NCBI GenBank assembly: GCA_044356305.1
Contig: JBIKWM010000034.1
Span: 1-34,897 of the forward strand
DNA length: 34,897 bases
Origin: JBIKWM01 sp044356305
Lineage (GTDB): Bacteria; Bacteroidota; Bacteroidia; UBA10329
Direction of reading: 5' to 3'
Shown here: in pieces, positions 1 through 6,839 of the stretch
Position numbering within the stretch: the first letter of the stretch is position 1
Layout of the letters: the number at the start of each line of letters is the position of its first letter
The notes under the pieces: model-generated
What the model saw: the letters and a program-made list of their open reading frames with translations, nothing else
What the model was told of the DNA's origin: nothing
Database searches by the model: none
Translations under genes and position numbers: made by a program

Positions 1-1
1 A

Positions 2-202
2 AAGGAAAGCGGCAAGGTGAAAGATGGGAAAAAGGCTGTTGAGGATATCCTTGCATCATTCAAAGTGATCATCGGACTGCAGCGCGAGATATTGGACCTC
101 TCGGCCAAGGCAGGCGATGAAGGCACCAACGCCCTGATGAGCGACTACATCAGGGCTCAGGAGAAACTGGTTTGGATGTACTCTGCCTATCTGGACCGTT
201 GA
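2..202 (+). CDS. dps: Dps-family ferritin-like protein, C-terminal fragment
   Basis: Only the last 66 or so residues are in the window; the reading frame is open through base 2, so the gene begins upstream. The visible C-terminus contains DEGTNALMSDYIRAQEKLVW, which closely matches the last helix of Dps proteins. Dps forms dodecameric shells that oxidise and store iron with peroxide and shield DNA in starvation. The ferroxidase residues lie in the missing N-terminal part and cannot be checked. The in-frame GTG at 17 is internal, not a start, because family similarity continues upstream of it. The next gene, a UPF0316 membrane protein, starts 39 bases downstream on the same strand and may be co-transcribed. 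Confidence 0.85.
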   Translation, partial: KESGKVKDGKKAVEDILASFKVIIGLQREILDLSAKAGDEGTNALMSDYIRAQEKLVWMYSAYLDR

Positions 203-241
203 CCCGCTCCATGAATCGTCTAAACCACGCGTAACCGGATC

Positions 242-844
242 ATGCGCGAGTTTTTCCTCGAAATCGGTGCCGATCCGTTCTGGGTCGATTACGCTCTGAT
301 CCCACTGGTCATATTTCTGTCGCGCGCCACCGACACAAGTTTGGGTACCATGCGGCAGGTGTTCCTGAGCAAGGGTCAGCACAGTGCCATGCGCATTGTA
401 GGTTTCTTCGAGGTACTGATCTGGATTACGGCCGCATCGCAACTGTTGCAGAATTTCACCAGTTGGGTGTGTTATCTGGCCTGGGCAGGCGGGTTCACCG
501 TGGGGGGATTCATCGGGTTTGCCATTGAGCGCAGACTGGCCATCGGGCAGCAGCTCATGCGGGTCATCTCAGACAGGCCTGTGGAAGCATTCCTTACCGC
601 ACTTACTCAGAATGGACAGGGATACACGGTACTTGATGGCCAGGGCGCCAAAGGCCCGGTCAAGATGATTTTCATTGCCATGAACCGCTCCGACATCCCC
701 ATCATTGACCGACTGATTGCCCAGCACATTCCTGGGGTGTTCCACACCATCGATGACATTCAGGTGGGCTCGGGCTATTACCACAGCAAACGCAAGGGCC
801 TCGGGCTCGATGGTTTCATGTGGCCCCTCAGAAAGGGAAAATGA
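242..844 (+). CDS. UPF0316 family membrane protein (DUF5698 + DUF2179)
   Basis: A 200-residue protein with the layout of the UPF0316/YebE family. Three hydrophobic segments lie at about residues 15-33, 50-68 and 75-95. The segment RATDTSLGTMRQVFLSKG sits near residues 28-45, in the conserved N-terminal DUF5698 region. The soluble C-terminal half (about 110-185) matches DUF2179, including GYTVLDGQGAKGPVK and a late IDDIQVGSGYYH. The molecular function of the family is unknown; DUF2179 domains are thought to be small ligand-binding or regulatory domains. The start is the ATG at 242. The gene follows dps closely and faces the YhhN gene tail to tail. Confidence 0.85.
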   Translation: MREFFLEIGADPFWVDYALIPLVIFLSRATDTSLGTMRQVFLSKGQHSAMRIVGFFEVLIWITAASQLLQNFTSWVCYLAWAGGFTVGGFIGFAIERRLAIGQQLMRVISDRPVEAFLTALTQNGQGYTVLDGQGAKGPVKMIFIAMNRSDIPIIDRLIAQHIPGVFHTIDDIQVGSGYYHSKRKGLGLDGFMWPLRKGK

Positions 845-850
845 TCAACG

Positions 851-873
851 GCCACCGCGACACACATGGTGGC
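851..873. terminator. Short hairpin between convergent genes
   Basis: GCCACC (851-856) pairs with GGTGGC (868-873) around an 11-base loop. It lies in the 57-base gap between two converging genes and is followed on the plus strand by a C/T-rich stretch. There is no clean U-run, so it is only a possible terminator. Confidence 0.3.
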
Positions 874-901
874 ACACCCTCACCCTTTCTTCAATGTGGG
901 T

Positions 902-1624
902 TCAAATGGTAGCCACCTCTCCCCTTCTGTAGGCCAGGTAATGCAGGCCACCGGCCATGATTAGGTACTGAGCGGTAAAGTAAAGGATACCGTTGGCCAC
1001 CGTGTTGTGATCAAAGTCAAACATGAACTTGTCTACGGCAATGATCACATCGCTCAATATGAATAAGATGGCCCCTGCCAAAATCCATCCATAGTCTTTC
1101 TCTGAAGTAAGGCCATGTCGCAACGATGCCGTTATTCCCATGGCGGTTATCACAATGGTGTAGGCCAATACCGGAATAAGCAGGTTCGGGTCTGCTGCCA
1201 TTATTCCGTCCTTCATCACAAAAAAGAAGACGGCACTGAAAGTGGCGAAGGGAAAAATGCTTGCCAGCCATACCCGGGTATTGATGGTGCCGGAACTGAG
1301 CCGTATGCTGTTGAAGAAAGCCAGCGCAAAGCCTACATGCCCGATTAGGAATGCGGCAAGCCCCACAACAAAGAATATGGGCCATTGCTTATCGAACATC
1401 AGGGCAATGTCTCCGAACCACGAGAACAACAGTCCAAAACGCAGCATGCGCGAGAAATAGCTCTTATCGCCCTTGGCATTAAGGAAATGGAACACAAGTA
1501 GCAGCACCATGAAGGTGGGTTTGGTGACCAAGCGAACCGTCTGCATATCAATGAACTCAACGCCCAGATGCACAACAAGAAGGCCGAAATACAGGTAGGT
1601 GAAGGATCTGAGATTATCGAACAT
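902..1624 (-). CDS. YhhN/TMEM86-like lysoplasmalogenase family membrane protein
   Basis: A 240-residue protein made almost entirely of hydrophobic segments, about eight, as expected for the YhhN/TMEM86 family. Recognisable features are the N-terminal KPTFMVLLLVFHF region, the GDIALMF motif (residues about 71-77) and the SDVIIAVDKF motif near residue 191. These Asp-containing membrane motifs are characteristic of the family. Characterised members hydrolyse the vinyl-ether bond of lysoplasmalogens, releasing a fatty aldehyde and a glycerophospho-alcohol; several bacterial homologues are untested. The gene lies 166 bases downstream of an alkylglycerol-monooxygenase-like gene on the same strand but has its own promoter-like sequence (1657-1686). 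The family call is firm; the substrate is inferred. Confidence 0.85.
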   Translation of the reverse strand: MFDNLRSFTYLYFGLLVVHLGVEFIDMQTVRLVTKPTFMVLLLVFHFLNAKGDKSYFSRMLRFGLLFSWFGDIALMFDKQWPIFFVVGLAAFLIGHVGFALAFFNSIRLSSGTINTRVWLASIFPFATFSAVFFFVMKDGIMAADPNLLIPVLAYTIVITAMGITASLRHGLTSEKDYGWILAGAILFILSDVIIAVDKFMFDFDHNTVANGILYFTAQYLIMAGGLHYLAYRRGEVATI

Positions 1625-1656
1625 GGCAATTGGGGTGGGTGATGCGGTTAACGGTC

Positions 1657-1686
1657 TAAAAATAGGTCTCTGACGTGTGCAGCAAA
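1657..1686 (-). promoter_or_regulatory. Candidate promoter for the YhhN gene
   Basis: On the minus strand TTTG (1683-1686) is followed after 18 bases by TATTTTTA (1657-1664). This matches the Bacteroidota -33/-7 layout with one mismatch in the last base of TAnnTTTG. It ends 32 bases before the ATG at 1624. Confidence 0.5.
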
Positions 1687-1745
1687 TCTACCTTCCCATT
1701 TCCTTTAGCCAAATCGCATCCTGCTCCCATTCATAAGTAAGGAAC

Positions 1746-1773
1746 TGAAAGATGTTGTCCGAATGATCTTTCA
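1746..1773 (-). terminator. AT-rich hairpin downstream of the hydroxylase gene
   Basis: TGAAAGAT (1746-1753) pairs perfectly with ATCTTTCA (1766-1773) around a 12-base loop, 17 bases past the stop of the upstream gene. There is no U-run, so it may be an RNA 3' end or chance. Confidence 0.3.
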
Positions 1774-1790
1774 ATAGGAGCCTCAAAAGG

Positions 1791-3026
1791 TCATACGAAG
1801 GCCTCCTTTTTCAGCCTGCGCACCACTCTTGCAAACCACACAAATTGCACTACGGAAGCCAATCCGAGTGCCGCAATTTGCGGGGTGGTCATCCCATCGG
1901 GTCGAAATAGCATGTACAGCACCAATGGCAGCAATATGCGCCCGTACTCCGAGCCGATGATCCATGGCCGTGCTTCTAACATGCCGCCCACATTCAACAC
2001 CGCCCACAGCGATACGATGCCCACAAAAAGTTTGGACCACATGGAAAGCCCAGCCTCAAAGGCCAGAAGCCAGATGCCAGCACCCAATCCGATCACGAAT
2101 ACCAGCAGAACATAGGCGTGGTTCTGTGGTAGTCGGTCGAGGTCGTAGGGACGGTAGGTCTTCAGGTTTACTTCCTTCGGGAATTGCCTGCCACCCAATT
2201 CGGCAGGCTGCCAGCCGGGGGGGGCAATGAAAACCCTCAACTTATCCTGAAATCTGCGGCTGTGGGCTGCTATGTTCATCAGTTCCTGCCAGTAATGTAG
2301 GTTGGCCCAAACGGGGTTCCAGCTCTTCAACTGGGTCGTGATCCCATACACTGGTTCTTCCTCTTCCTCTTTGAAGGTGCCGAACATGCGGTCCCAAATG
2401 ATCAACGAACCTGCGTGGTTCTTATCAATATACTTCGGATTGCTCCCGTGGTGCACCCGGTGGTGCGAGGGGGTATTGAACACCCATTCCAATGGTCCCA
2501 ACTTACCTATTGTCCGAGTATGTATCCAAAACTGATAAAGCGTGTTGAACGAGCTGATGGTCAGGAACATGATCGGTTCGAACCCTGCAAAGGCCAAGGG
2601 TAGATAGAACACCCACGAGAAGGCGCTCTGGAACCATGATTGGCGCAAGGCCACACTCAGATTGTACTCCTCGCTCTGATGGTGAACAATATGGCCTGCC
2701 CACAAAGCATTGATCTCATGACTCATCCGGTGAAACCAATAATAGAAGAAATCGACCCCAAGGAACAACAGCACCCACACCCACCAAGTGCTAGGCAAGG
2801 TTGCTAACCGCCAATTCCCATATATGTACAGGTAGCCAACGAAAAGGGCCCCTTTCATGAACACGCCCGTGACCTGCTGGCCTACTCCCAGGCTCAGGTT
2901 GGTAAGCGAGTCGTTGAGACGATAGAGTTTACGCTTGCGATAAAGGCTATATGCCAGCTCAATCGCAATCAGTACAAAGAATACCGGAATCGATAGGGCG
3001 ATGTAATTTACCTTCCCCCCTTCCAT
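1791..3026 (-). CDS. Fatty acid hydroxylase/sterol desaturase family protein, alkylglycerol monooxygenase-like
   Basis: A 411-residue integral membrane di-iron hydroxylase. The histidine clusters needed for iron binding are visible: HRMSHE (near residue 100), HIVHHQ (near 112) and HRVHH (near 191). The text around the first two, YYWFHRMSHEINALWAGH followed by SEEYNLSVALRQS, is closer to TMEM195/alkylglycerol monooxygenase than to C-4 sterol oxidases. That enzyme cleaves O-alkyl glycerolipids to a fatty aldehyde and glycerol, using tetrahydrobiopterin. The C-terminal third adds further membrane helices. I chose the ATG at 3026; a GTG lies one codon upstream. The next gene downstream is a lysoplasmalogenase-like protein. 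Family assignment is strong; ether-lipid specificity is inferred. Confidence 0.85.
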   Translation of the reverse strand: MEGGKVNYIALSIPVFFVLIAIELAYSLYRKRKLYRLNDSLTNLSLGVGQQVTGVFMKGALFVGYLYIYGNWRLATLPSTWWVWVLLFLGVDFFYYWFHRMSHEINALWAGHIVHHQSEEYNLSVALRQSWFQSAFSWVFYLPLAFAGFEPIMFLTISSFNTLYQFWIHTRTIGKLGPLEWVFNTPSHHRVHHGSNPKYIDKNHAGSLIIWDRMFGTFKEEEEEPVYGITTQLKSWNPVWANLHYWQELMNIAAHSRRFQDKLRVFIAPPGWQPAELGGRQFPKEVNLKTYRPYDLDRLPQNHAYVLLVFVIGLGAGIWLLAFEAGLSMWSKLFVGIVSLWAVLNVGGMLEARPWIIGSEYGRILLPLVLYMLFRPDGMTTPQIAALGLASVVQFVWFARVVRRLKKEAFV

Positions 3027-3059
3027 CACTCATTCGGGCAGATGAGGGTCAATAAAACA

Positions 3060-4910
3060 TCACTTGGGCAGAGTGCCTTCGAGCTTCTTGGCCTCGTCAA
3101 GCTCTATCTGCTTACCGTTGAATCGAGCTGCGATGCTTGGGTTCTTGACACCTAGTCCTTCCACTTCCTTCTGGAGGCGCACGGCCTCATCGTAGGTCTT
3201 GAAGGCCCCGATGGTGTACACCTTCATGCCTCCAGTGGTATTAGTCATCTGCACCCCGTACTGGGCTATCAGCTTGGAAAGTTTATCCAGCTCTATACGC
3301 AGGCGGTACTCGCGCAACTCAACACCATAGGCCAGTACATCCGGATCTTTTACCTTCTGCTCGCGCACTGTGACGGCCGTAGGTGTCTTTCGCATGTCGA
3401 GGGCGGTCTTTTCCACCACCTGCTCAACCGATCCATAAACACCCTGTATTCCGCTCTCGCGCAGTTGGTTCTGAGTGTTCTCAGCCTCTGTGAACGACTC
3501 GTAGGTACCCAGAGTGAAAACCGATACACTGTCATTCACCTTGCGCTCAACCAATCCTGTCAGCGACTCAAGACGCATCTTAAGCTGTGTGGGAATATCG
3601 TTGTTTGTAAATGTGCCCACGTGAACAGTGTACTTGGGGTCTTTCACAGGCGATGTGAACAACCAGTCCAAAGTCACATCGCTGTGTTTAATGCTCACCG
3701 TGTCCTTTCCAAACTGCTCATATATTTTCTGATAGGAAACAGCTACACCATTTGCATCCACAACTGCTCCAGGAGGGCTGGCCTCTTGTTTGTCCATGTA
3801 GTCGAAGATGCCATCACCATCCGTGTCGGCAGGGCAGCCGCGGCCATTAACAGTAATTCCCTTAGGTGTGCCTGAGCAGTCGTCCATGAAATCTTTAATA
3901 CCGTCTCCGTCCGAATCAGCTGTTTCCACATCAGTGAAATCAAAGAAATACTGATCATTGATCACCTCTTTCTTGGCCTTCTTCTTGAAAGGGTCGAACT
4001 TGAACATCACACTCATGTTGGTGTACAGGTACCCATCGGTGCTCTTGCCATCCACCGTTGGATCATCGCGTCCGTCAATCTTGTCGGTCAGAGTGAGGAA
4101 ATAGGTCACACCTAATCTGAATACAATCTTGCGGCTCACATTCAAATCAAACCCGCCTCCGATTGGGAAGACAACTGAGCGCACAGGGTCGGCATAGAAC
4201 GGGGTCTCATACACATAGTCCCTATCAACAATTCCTATGGGCGTTCCATCCTGTGGCTGGGAGCTGGTCTCTGGAAAAGCATGTAGACCACCTTGTTCCC
4301 AATAATAATAGCGGTATGAGTGATCGACATTCTTTGCATCACGCCACACGCCAATCGAGTCCGTCATCGGTTTGTAATCGGCATACGCCACACCCACACT
4401 CACGTAGGGAGTCAGGTATCGCTGATCACGGATGATATTGCGGAAGTTGTAAACCGCATTGACCCCAATTCCTAAAGTTCGTGCCTCAAAATTTCGGTGC
4501 AGACCGAACTCGTTCTCGTTGCCGTTCAGGGTACCATAGATCACATCAAGGTTCAGGTCGAGCCAATTGGTAGGGTTGCCACCGACCCCGCCATGAAAGG
4601 CGAAACGGTTGCCTAAGCGGTGGATGTTGGTGCCATCGCGGTCCATAACATCACCGAAATAGCTGAACAGACCCGCACCTGCATGTACATTCACCATGAA
4701 GCGATAGGGCACTTTGGCAGCCTTTGAAGCATTGTTGCTGGGCTGTCCCATGGCACGCATCTTCTTCGGAGCTTTCTCCTTTTTCACGTTACCTGGGGCC
4801 AAAGCAGCAGTGCTATCGGTCTGTTGCTCTTGATCGCTCGATACCTGAGCCAAGCTGCTGCCTGCAACAAACAGTGCGGCAACGAGCAGATTCACTCTCT
4901 TCTGAGTCAT
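3060..4910 (-). CDS. Outer-membrane beta-barrel protein with TSP3 linker and C-terminal SPOR-like repeats
   Basis: A 616-residue envelope protein starting at the ATG at 4910, which gives a clean signal peptide ending SSLAQ. The upstream in-frame TTG at 4940 overlaps the previous stop and would bury that signal. Residues about 70-305 are alternating aromatic/polar strands of a beta-barrel, including YFGDV near 84 and YYYW near 201, shared with the neighbouring paralogues. TSP3 calcium-binding repeats follow (DSDGDGIKD near 332, DTDGDGIFD near 362). There is no OmpA domain. Instead there are two SPOR-like units at about 427-495 and 528-600, the latter ending in a NGKQIELDEA tail. SPOR domains bind glycan strands stripped of peptides. 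It is the last gene of the six-gene envelope run, 19 bases after its neighbour. The ligand is unproven. Confidence 0.75.
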   Translation of the reverse strand: MTQKRVNLLVAALFVAGSSLAQVSSDQEQQTDSTAALAPGNVKKEKAPKKMRAMGQPSNNASKAAKVPYRFMVNVHAGAGLFSYFGDVMDRDGTNIHRLGNRFAFHGGVGGNPTNWLDLNLDVIYGTLNGNENEFGLHRNFEARTLGIGVNAVYNFRNIIRDQRYLTPYVSVGVAYADYKPMTDSIGVWRDAKNVDHSYRYYYWEQGGLHAFPETSSQPQDGTPIGIVDRDYVYETPFYADPVRSVVFPIGGGFDLNVSRKIVFRLGVTYFLTLTDKIDGRDDPTVDGKSTDGYLYTNMSVMFKFDPFKKKAKKEVINDQYFFDFTDVETADSDGDGIKDFMDDCSGTPKGITVNGRGCPADTDGDGIFDYMDKQEASPPGAVVDANGVAVSYQKIYEQFGKDTVSIKHSDVTLDWLFTSPVKDPKYTVHVGTFTNNDIPTQLKMRLESLTGLVERKVNDSVSVFTLGTYESFTEAENTQNQLRESGIQGVYGSVEQVVEKTALDMRKTPTAVTVREQKVKDPDVLAYGVELREYRLRIELDKLSKLIAQYGVQMTNTTGGMKVYTIGAFKTYDEAVRLQKEVEGLGVKNPSIAARFNGKQIELDEAKKLEGTLPK

Positions 4911-4929
4911 CACATCAATGGGCTTTATC

Positions 4930-6804
4930 TCACTGTTCAAAGAACAGGTCGATGAGTTCGTTGATCATATCCGAGGTATAGCTCGACTTTCCTTCCTGGA
5001 ACATGTCGATCATGCGTTGAACTTCATTTGGCTCCAGAATGCCATCACCGTTGAAGTCAACCTCCTTGAACTTATTAACCAGGAAACGCTGGGCGTCTGT
5101 ACGCTTATCCTCTGCCTTGTAGTTCTTAAGGATGTTGAGTTCTCCATCGATGTATACACCAAGCGTCCCACCGAAATCAACCACACGCACATCGGCCATT
5201 TCATCCTGATAGAAATCGATGAGCTGATACATCTGCTCAAGCTTGAAAGGTCCGGTACCTTCCAAAGCTTCCTCAATCACACGCTGCATCTCCTCTGATG
5301 TGATGATGCCGTTGTTGTCATAATCGGCTGGACGGAACTGTTCAGGAATACTTGTATTGATCTTGTTCTCGAGATTCACTCCGGCCAAAGGTGCGTTTGC
5401 AGGGGCTGCACCTTTTTTCTTTTTCGGATCATTGGCTGCCTGCGTCAGTCGGTTGTTCACAGCTTCAATGGCCTCATAAACTGCTTCAGGGTTATTCGAA
5501 TTCTTGCCTACCACCTTCTTCACCTCGGCCGCAAACTCCTGCAATGTGGCATCGACAGGGGTCTGATTTTTACCCGATTCCATGATCAATGCCATGGTCT
5601 CAATCAACTTCAGCGAATCGCCCAGGGTCATTTTTGGCTCCTCAGCCTTTTCCAGGATTCCGCTCGGATACAGGATTGGGATGTACGAACGCTTCAATCC
5701 TGCTTCGGGCTTATATCGAGCCTCAATGGTCGAGTCATTCATCGATACACCGCGCAGGTCAACAATACTCTCAACCGGTGTCGCGGCCTGATCATCGCGA
5801 TAGTTCTCAATCACATCGGTGTCATCATCAAGCGGACATCCAAATTCATCAACCTTGGCACCAGTCTGTGTACCGGCACAACGGTCGTCAAAATCGTTCA
5901 CACCGTCCTTATCCGTATCCCCGATCTCGGTGGCGTAAAAATCCACATCTCCAAAGAAATCTTCTTTTGAGCTCTTCACCTCAGGCTTGTTCATCCCAAG
6001 GCTGTAGCTGACTGACAATGAACTGAAAAGGAACATATCAGGAGCTGAATTCCCTTGACGGACGCCTTTGCCCTCATCGCTCACATCATCAATCAGGTCG
6101 CTGAAAGTAGGATAGAAAGTGGTACCCAGTTTGGCACTTAGTCTCCGGCTTAACCTGAAATCGACCCCGATGGAGACAGGAATTGCGAATGTGAACTCAT
6201 CGTAGTCGCCCAACCCGTCATTGTTCAAGTCGCGCAGGTCAGTCTCGTACTTGTAATCTCGGTTAATCACTGGTGAGGTGTTGTAATTCTCAACCGTACG
6301 AGCTGCATCATGAATCGAACCATCGGGCCAATAGTGGTAGGTATTGCCATTCGCGTCCTGAAGGTCAGTCTTACTGTTGAAGTTGATGTAAGAGAAACCG
6401 AGACCAACATAGGGTTGGATGATACCCGGCTTCTTATATAAGTGATTGAAGTTGTAAGACACTCCGACACCCCCGACAAATAATTGCGACCTGAAATTGA
6501 GGTTCCGCTCGTTGGTGCGCTCATTCACGCTTATGTTGCCAACAAATGCTTTAAGGTCGATGTTGAAATACCTCGATATGTTGCGGCTCGCCACGAATTC
6601 GTAACCTAGGCTACTGGTGAATACGTGGGCGTAATTGTTGTCGTTCACATCACCGAAAAAGGTGAAAACACCGGCACCGACTCCCACACGGGGCTTGAGC
6701 AGGGCATCGCGTCCACGCTCGTCCATGTAGTATAATTCGGACTGTGTCTGGGCTGAAGCCGCTGAGCTCAGCATGATTGCGGCAAAGAGTAGGTATCTCC
6801 GCAT
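4930..6804 (-). CDS. Outer-membrane beta-barrel protein with TSP3 linker and two EF-hand/LIDFFFEQ modules
   Basis: A 624-residue protein with a signal peptide (1-19, ending ASAQ), a beta-barrel at about 35-270, one TSP3-type stretch at about 296-330 (DTDKDGVND, GAKVDEFGCPLD), a helical Asn/Ala-rich linker and two copies of a roughly 42-residue EF-hand module. The calcium loops are DYDNNGIITSEE (494-505) and DFNGDGILEPNE (583-594); positions 1, 3, 5, 9 and 12 carry oxygen ligands in both. Each is followed by two predicted helices, the second ending LIDFYQDE or LIDLFFEQ. The barrel contains a further loop of EF type, DLNNDGLGDYDE (192-203). It is the only paralogue with two modules. Location in the outer membrane is inferred; the function is unknown. 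Confidence 0.75.
   Translation of the reverse strand: MRRYLLFAAIMLSSAASAQTQSELYYMDERGRDALLKPRVGVGAGVFTFFGDVNDNNYAHVFTSSLGYEFVASRNISRYFNIDLKAFVGNISVNERTNERNLNFRSQLFVGGVGVSYNFNHLYKKPGIIQPYVGLGFSYINFNSKTDLQDANGNTYHYWPDGSIHDAARTVENYNTSPVINRDYKYETDLRDLNNDGLGDYDEFTFAIPVSIGVDFRLSRRLSAKLGTTFYPTFSDLIDDVSDEGKGVRQGNSAPDMFLFSSLSVSYSLGMNKPEVKSSKEDFFGDVDFYATEIGDTDKDGVNDFDDRCAGTQTGAKVDEFGCPLDDDTDVIENYRDDQAATPVESIVDLRGVSMNDSTIEARYKPEAGLKRSYIPILYPSGILEKAEEPKMTLGDSLKLIETMALIMESGKNQTPVDATLQEFAAEVKKVVGKNSNNPEAVYEAIEAVNNRLTQAANDPKKKKGAAPANAPLAGVNLENKINTSIPEQFRPADYDNNGIITSEEMQRVIEEALEGTGPFKLEQMYQLIDFYQDEMADVRVVDFGGTLGVYIDGELNILKNYKAEDKRTDAQRFLVNKFKEVDFNGDGILEPNEVQRMIDMFQEGKSSYTSDMINELIDLFFEQ
4933..5058 (-). other. 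EF-hand/LIDFFFEQ module, second copy in the 4930-6804 gene
   Basis: Encodes the calcium loop DFNGDGILEPNE, an 11-residue helix (VQRMIDMFQEG) and a second helix ending LIDLFFEQ at the stop codon. Confidence 0.75.
5200..5325 (-). other. EF-hand/LIDFFFEQ module, first copy in the 4930-6804 gene
   Basis: Encodes DYDNNGIITSEE, then MQRVIEEALEG and a helix ending LIDFYQDE. It has the same length and spacing as the C-terminal copy, but is internal, so the module is not only a tail sequence. Confidence 0.7.
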
Positions 6805-6824
6805 GGGCAGTTTTTCGGAACGGC

Positions 6825-6832
6825 TAAAAGTA
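6825..6832 (-). promoter_or_regulatory. Possible -7 box upstream of the 4930-6804 gene
   Basis: TACTTTTA on the minus strand, inside CTACTTTTAGCCGTT, 20 bases before the ATG at 6804. It resembles the boxes at 1657 and 12853. No -33 TTTG is found at the right distance, so support is weak. Confidence 0.3.
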
Positions 6833-6839
6833 GAAAAAA

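Noticed and set aside
56..442. A 128-codon minus-strand frame across dps and UPF0316
   Set aside because: Both plus-strand frames match known families; this is a shadow.
4911..4940. TTG start at 4940 for the SPOR-tailed OMP
   Set aside because: It overlaps the previous stop and puts ten residues before the signal peptide; ATG 4910 fits better.
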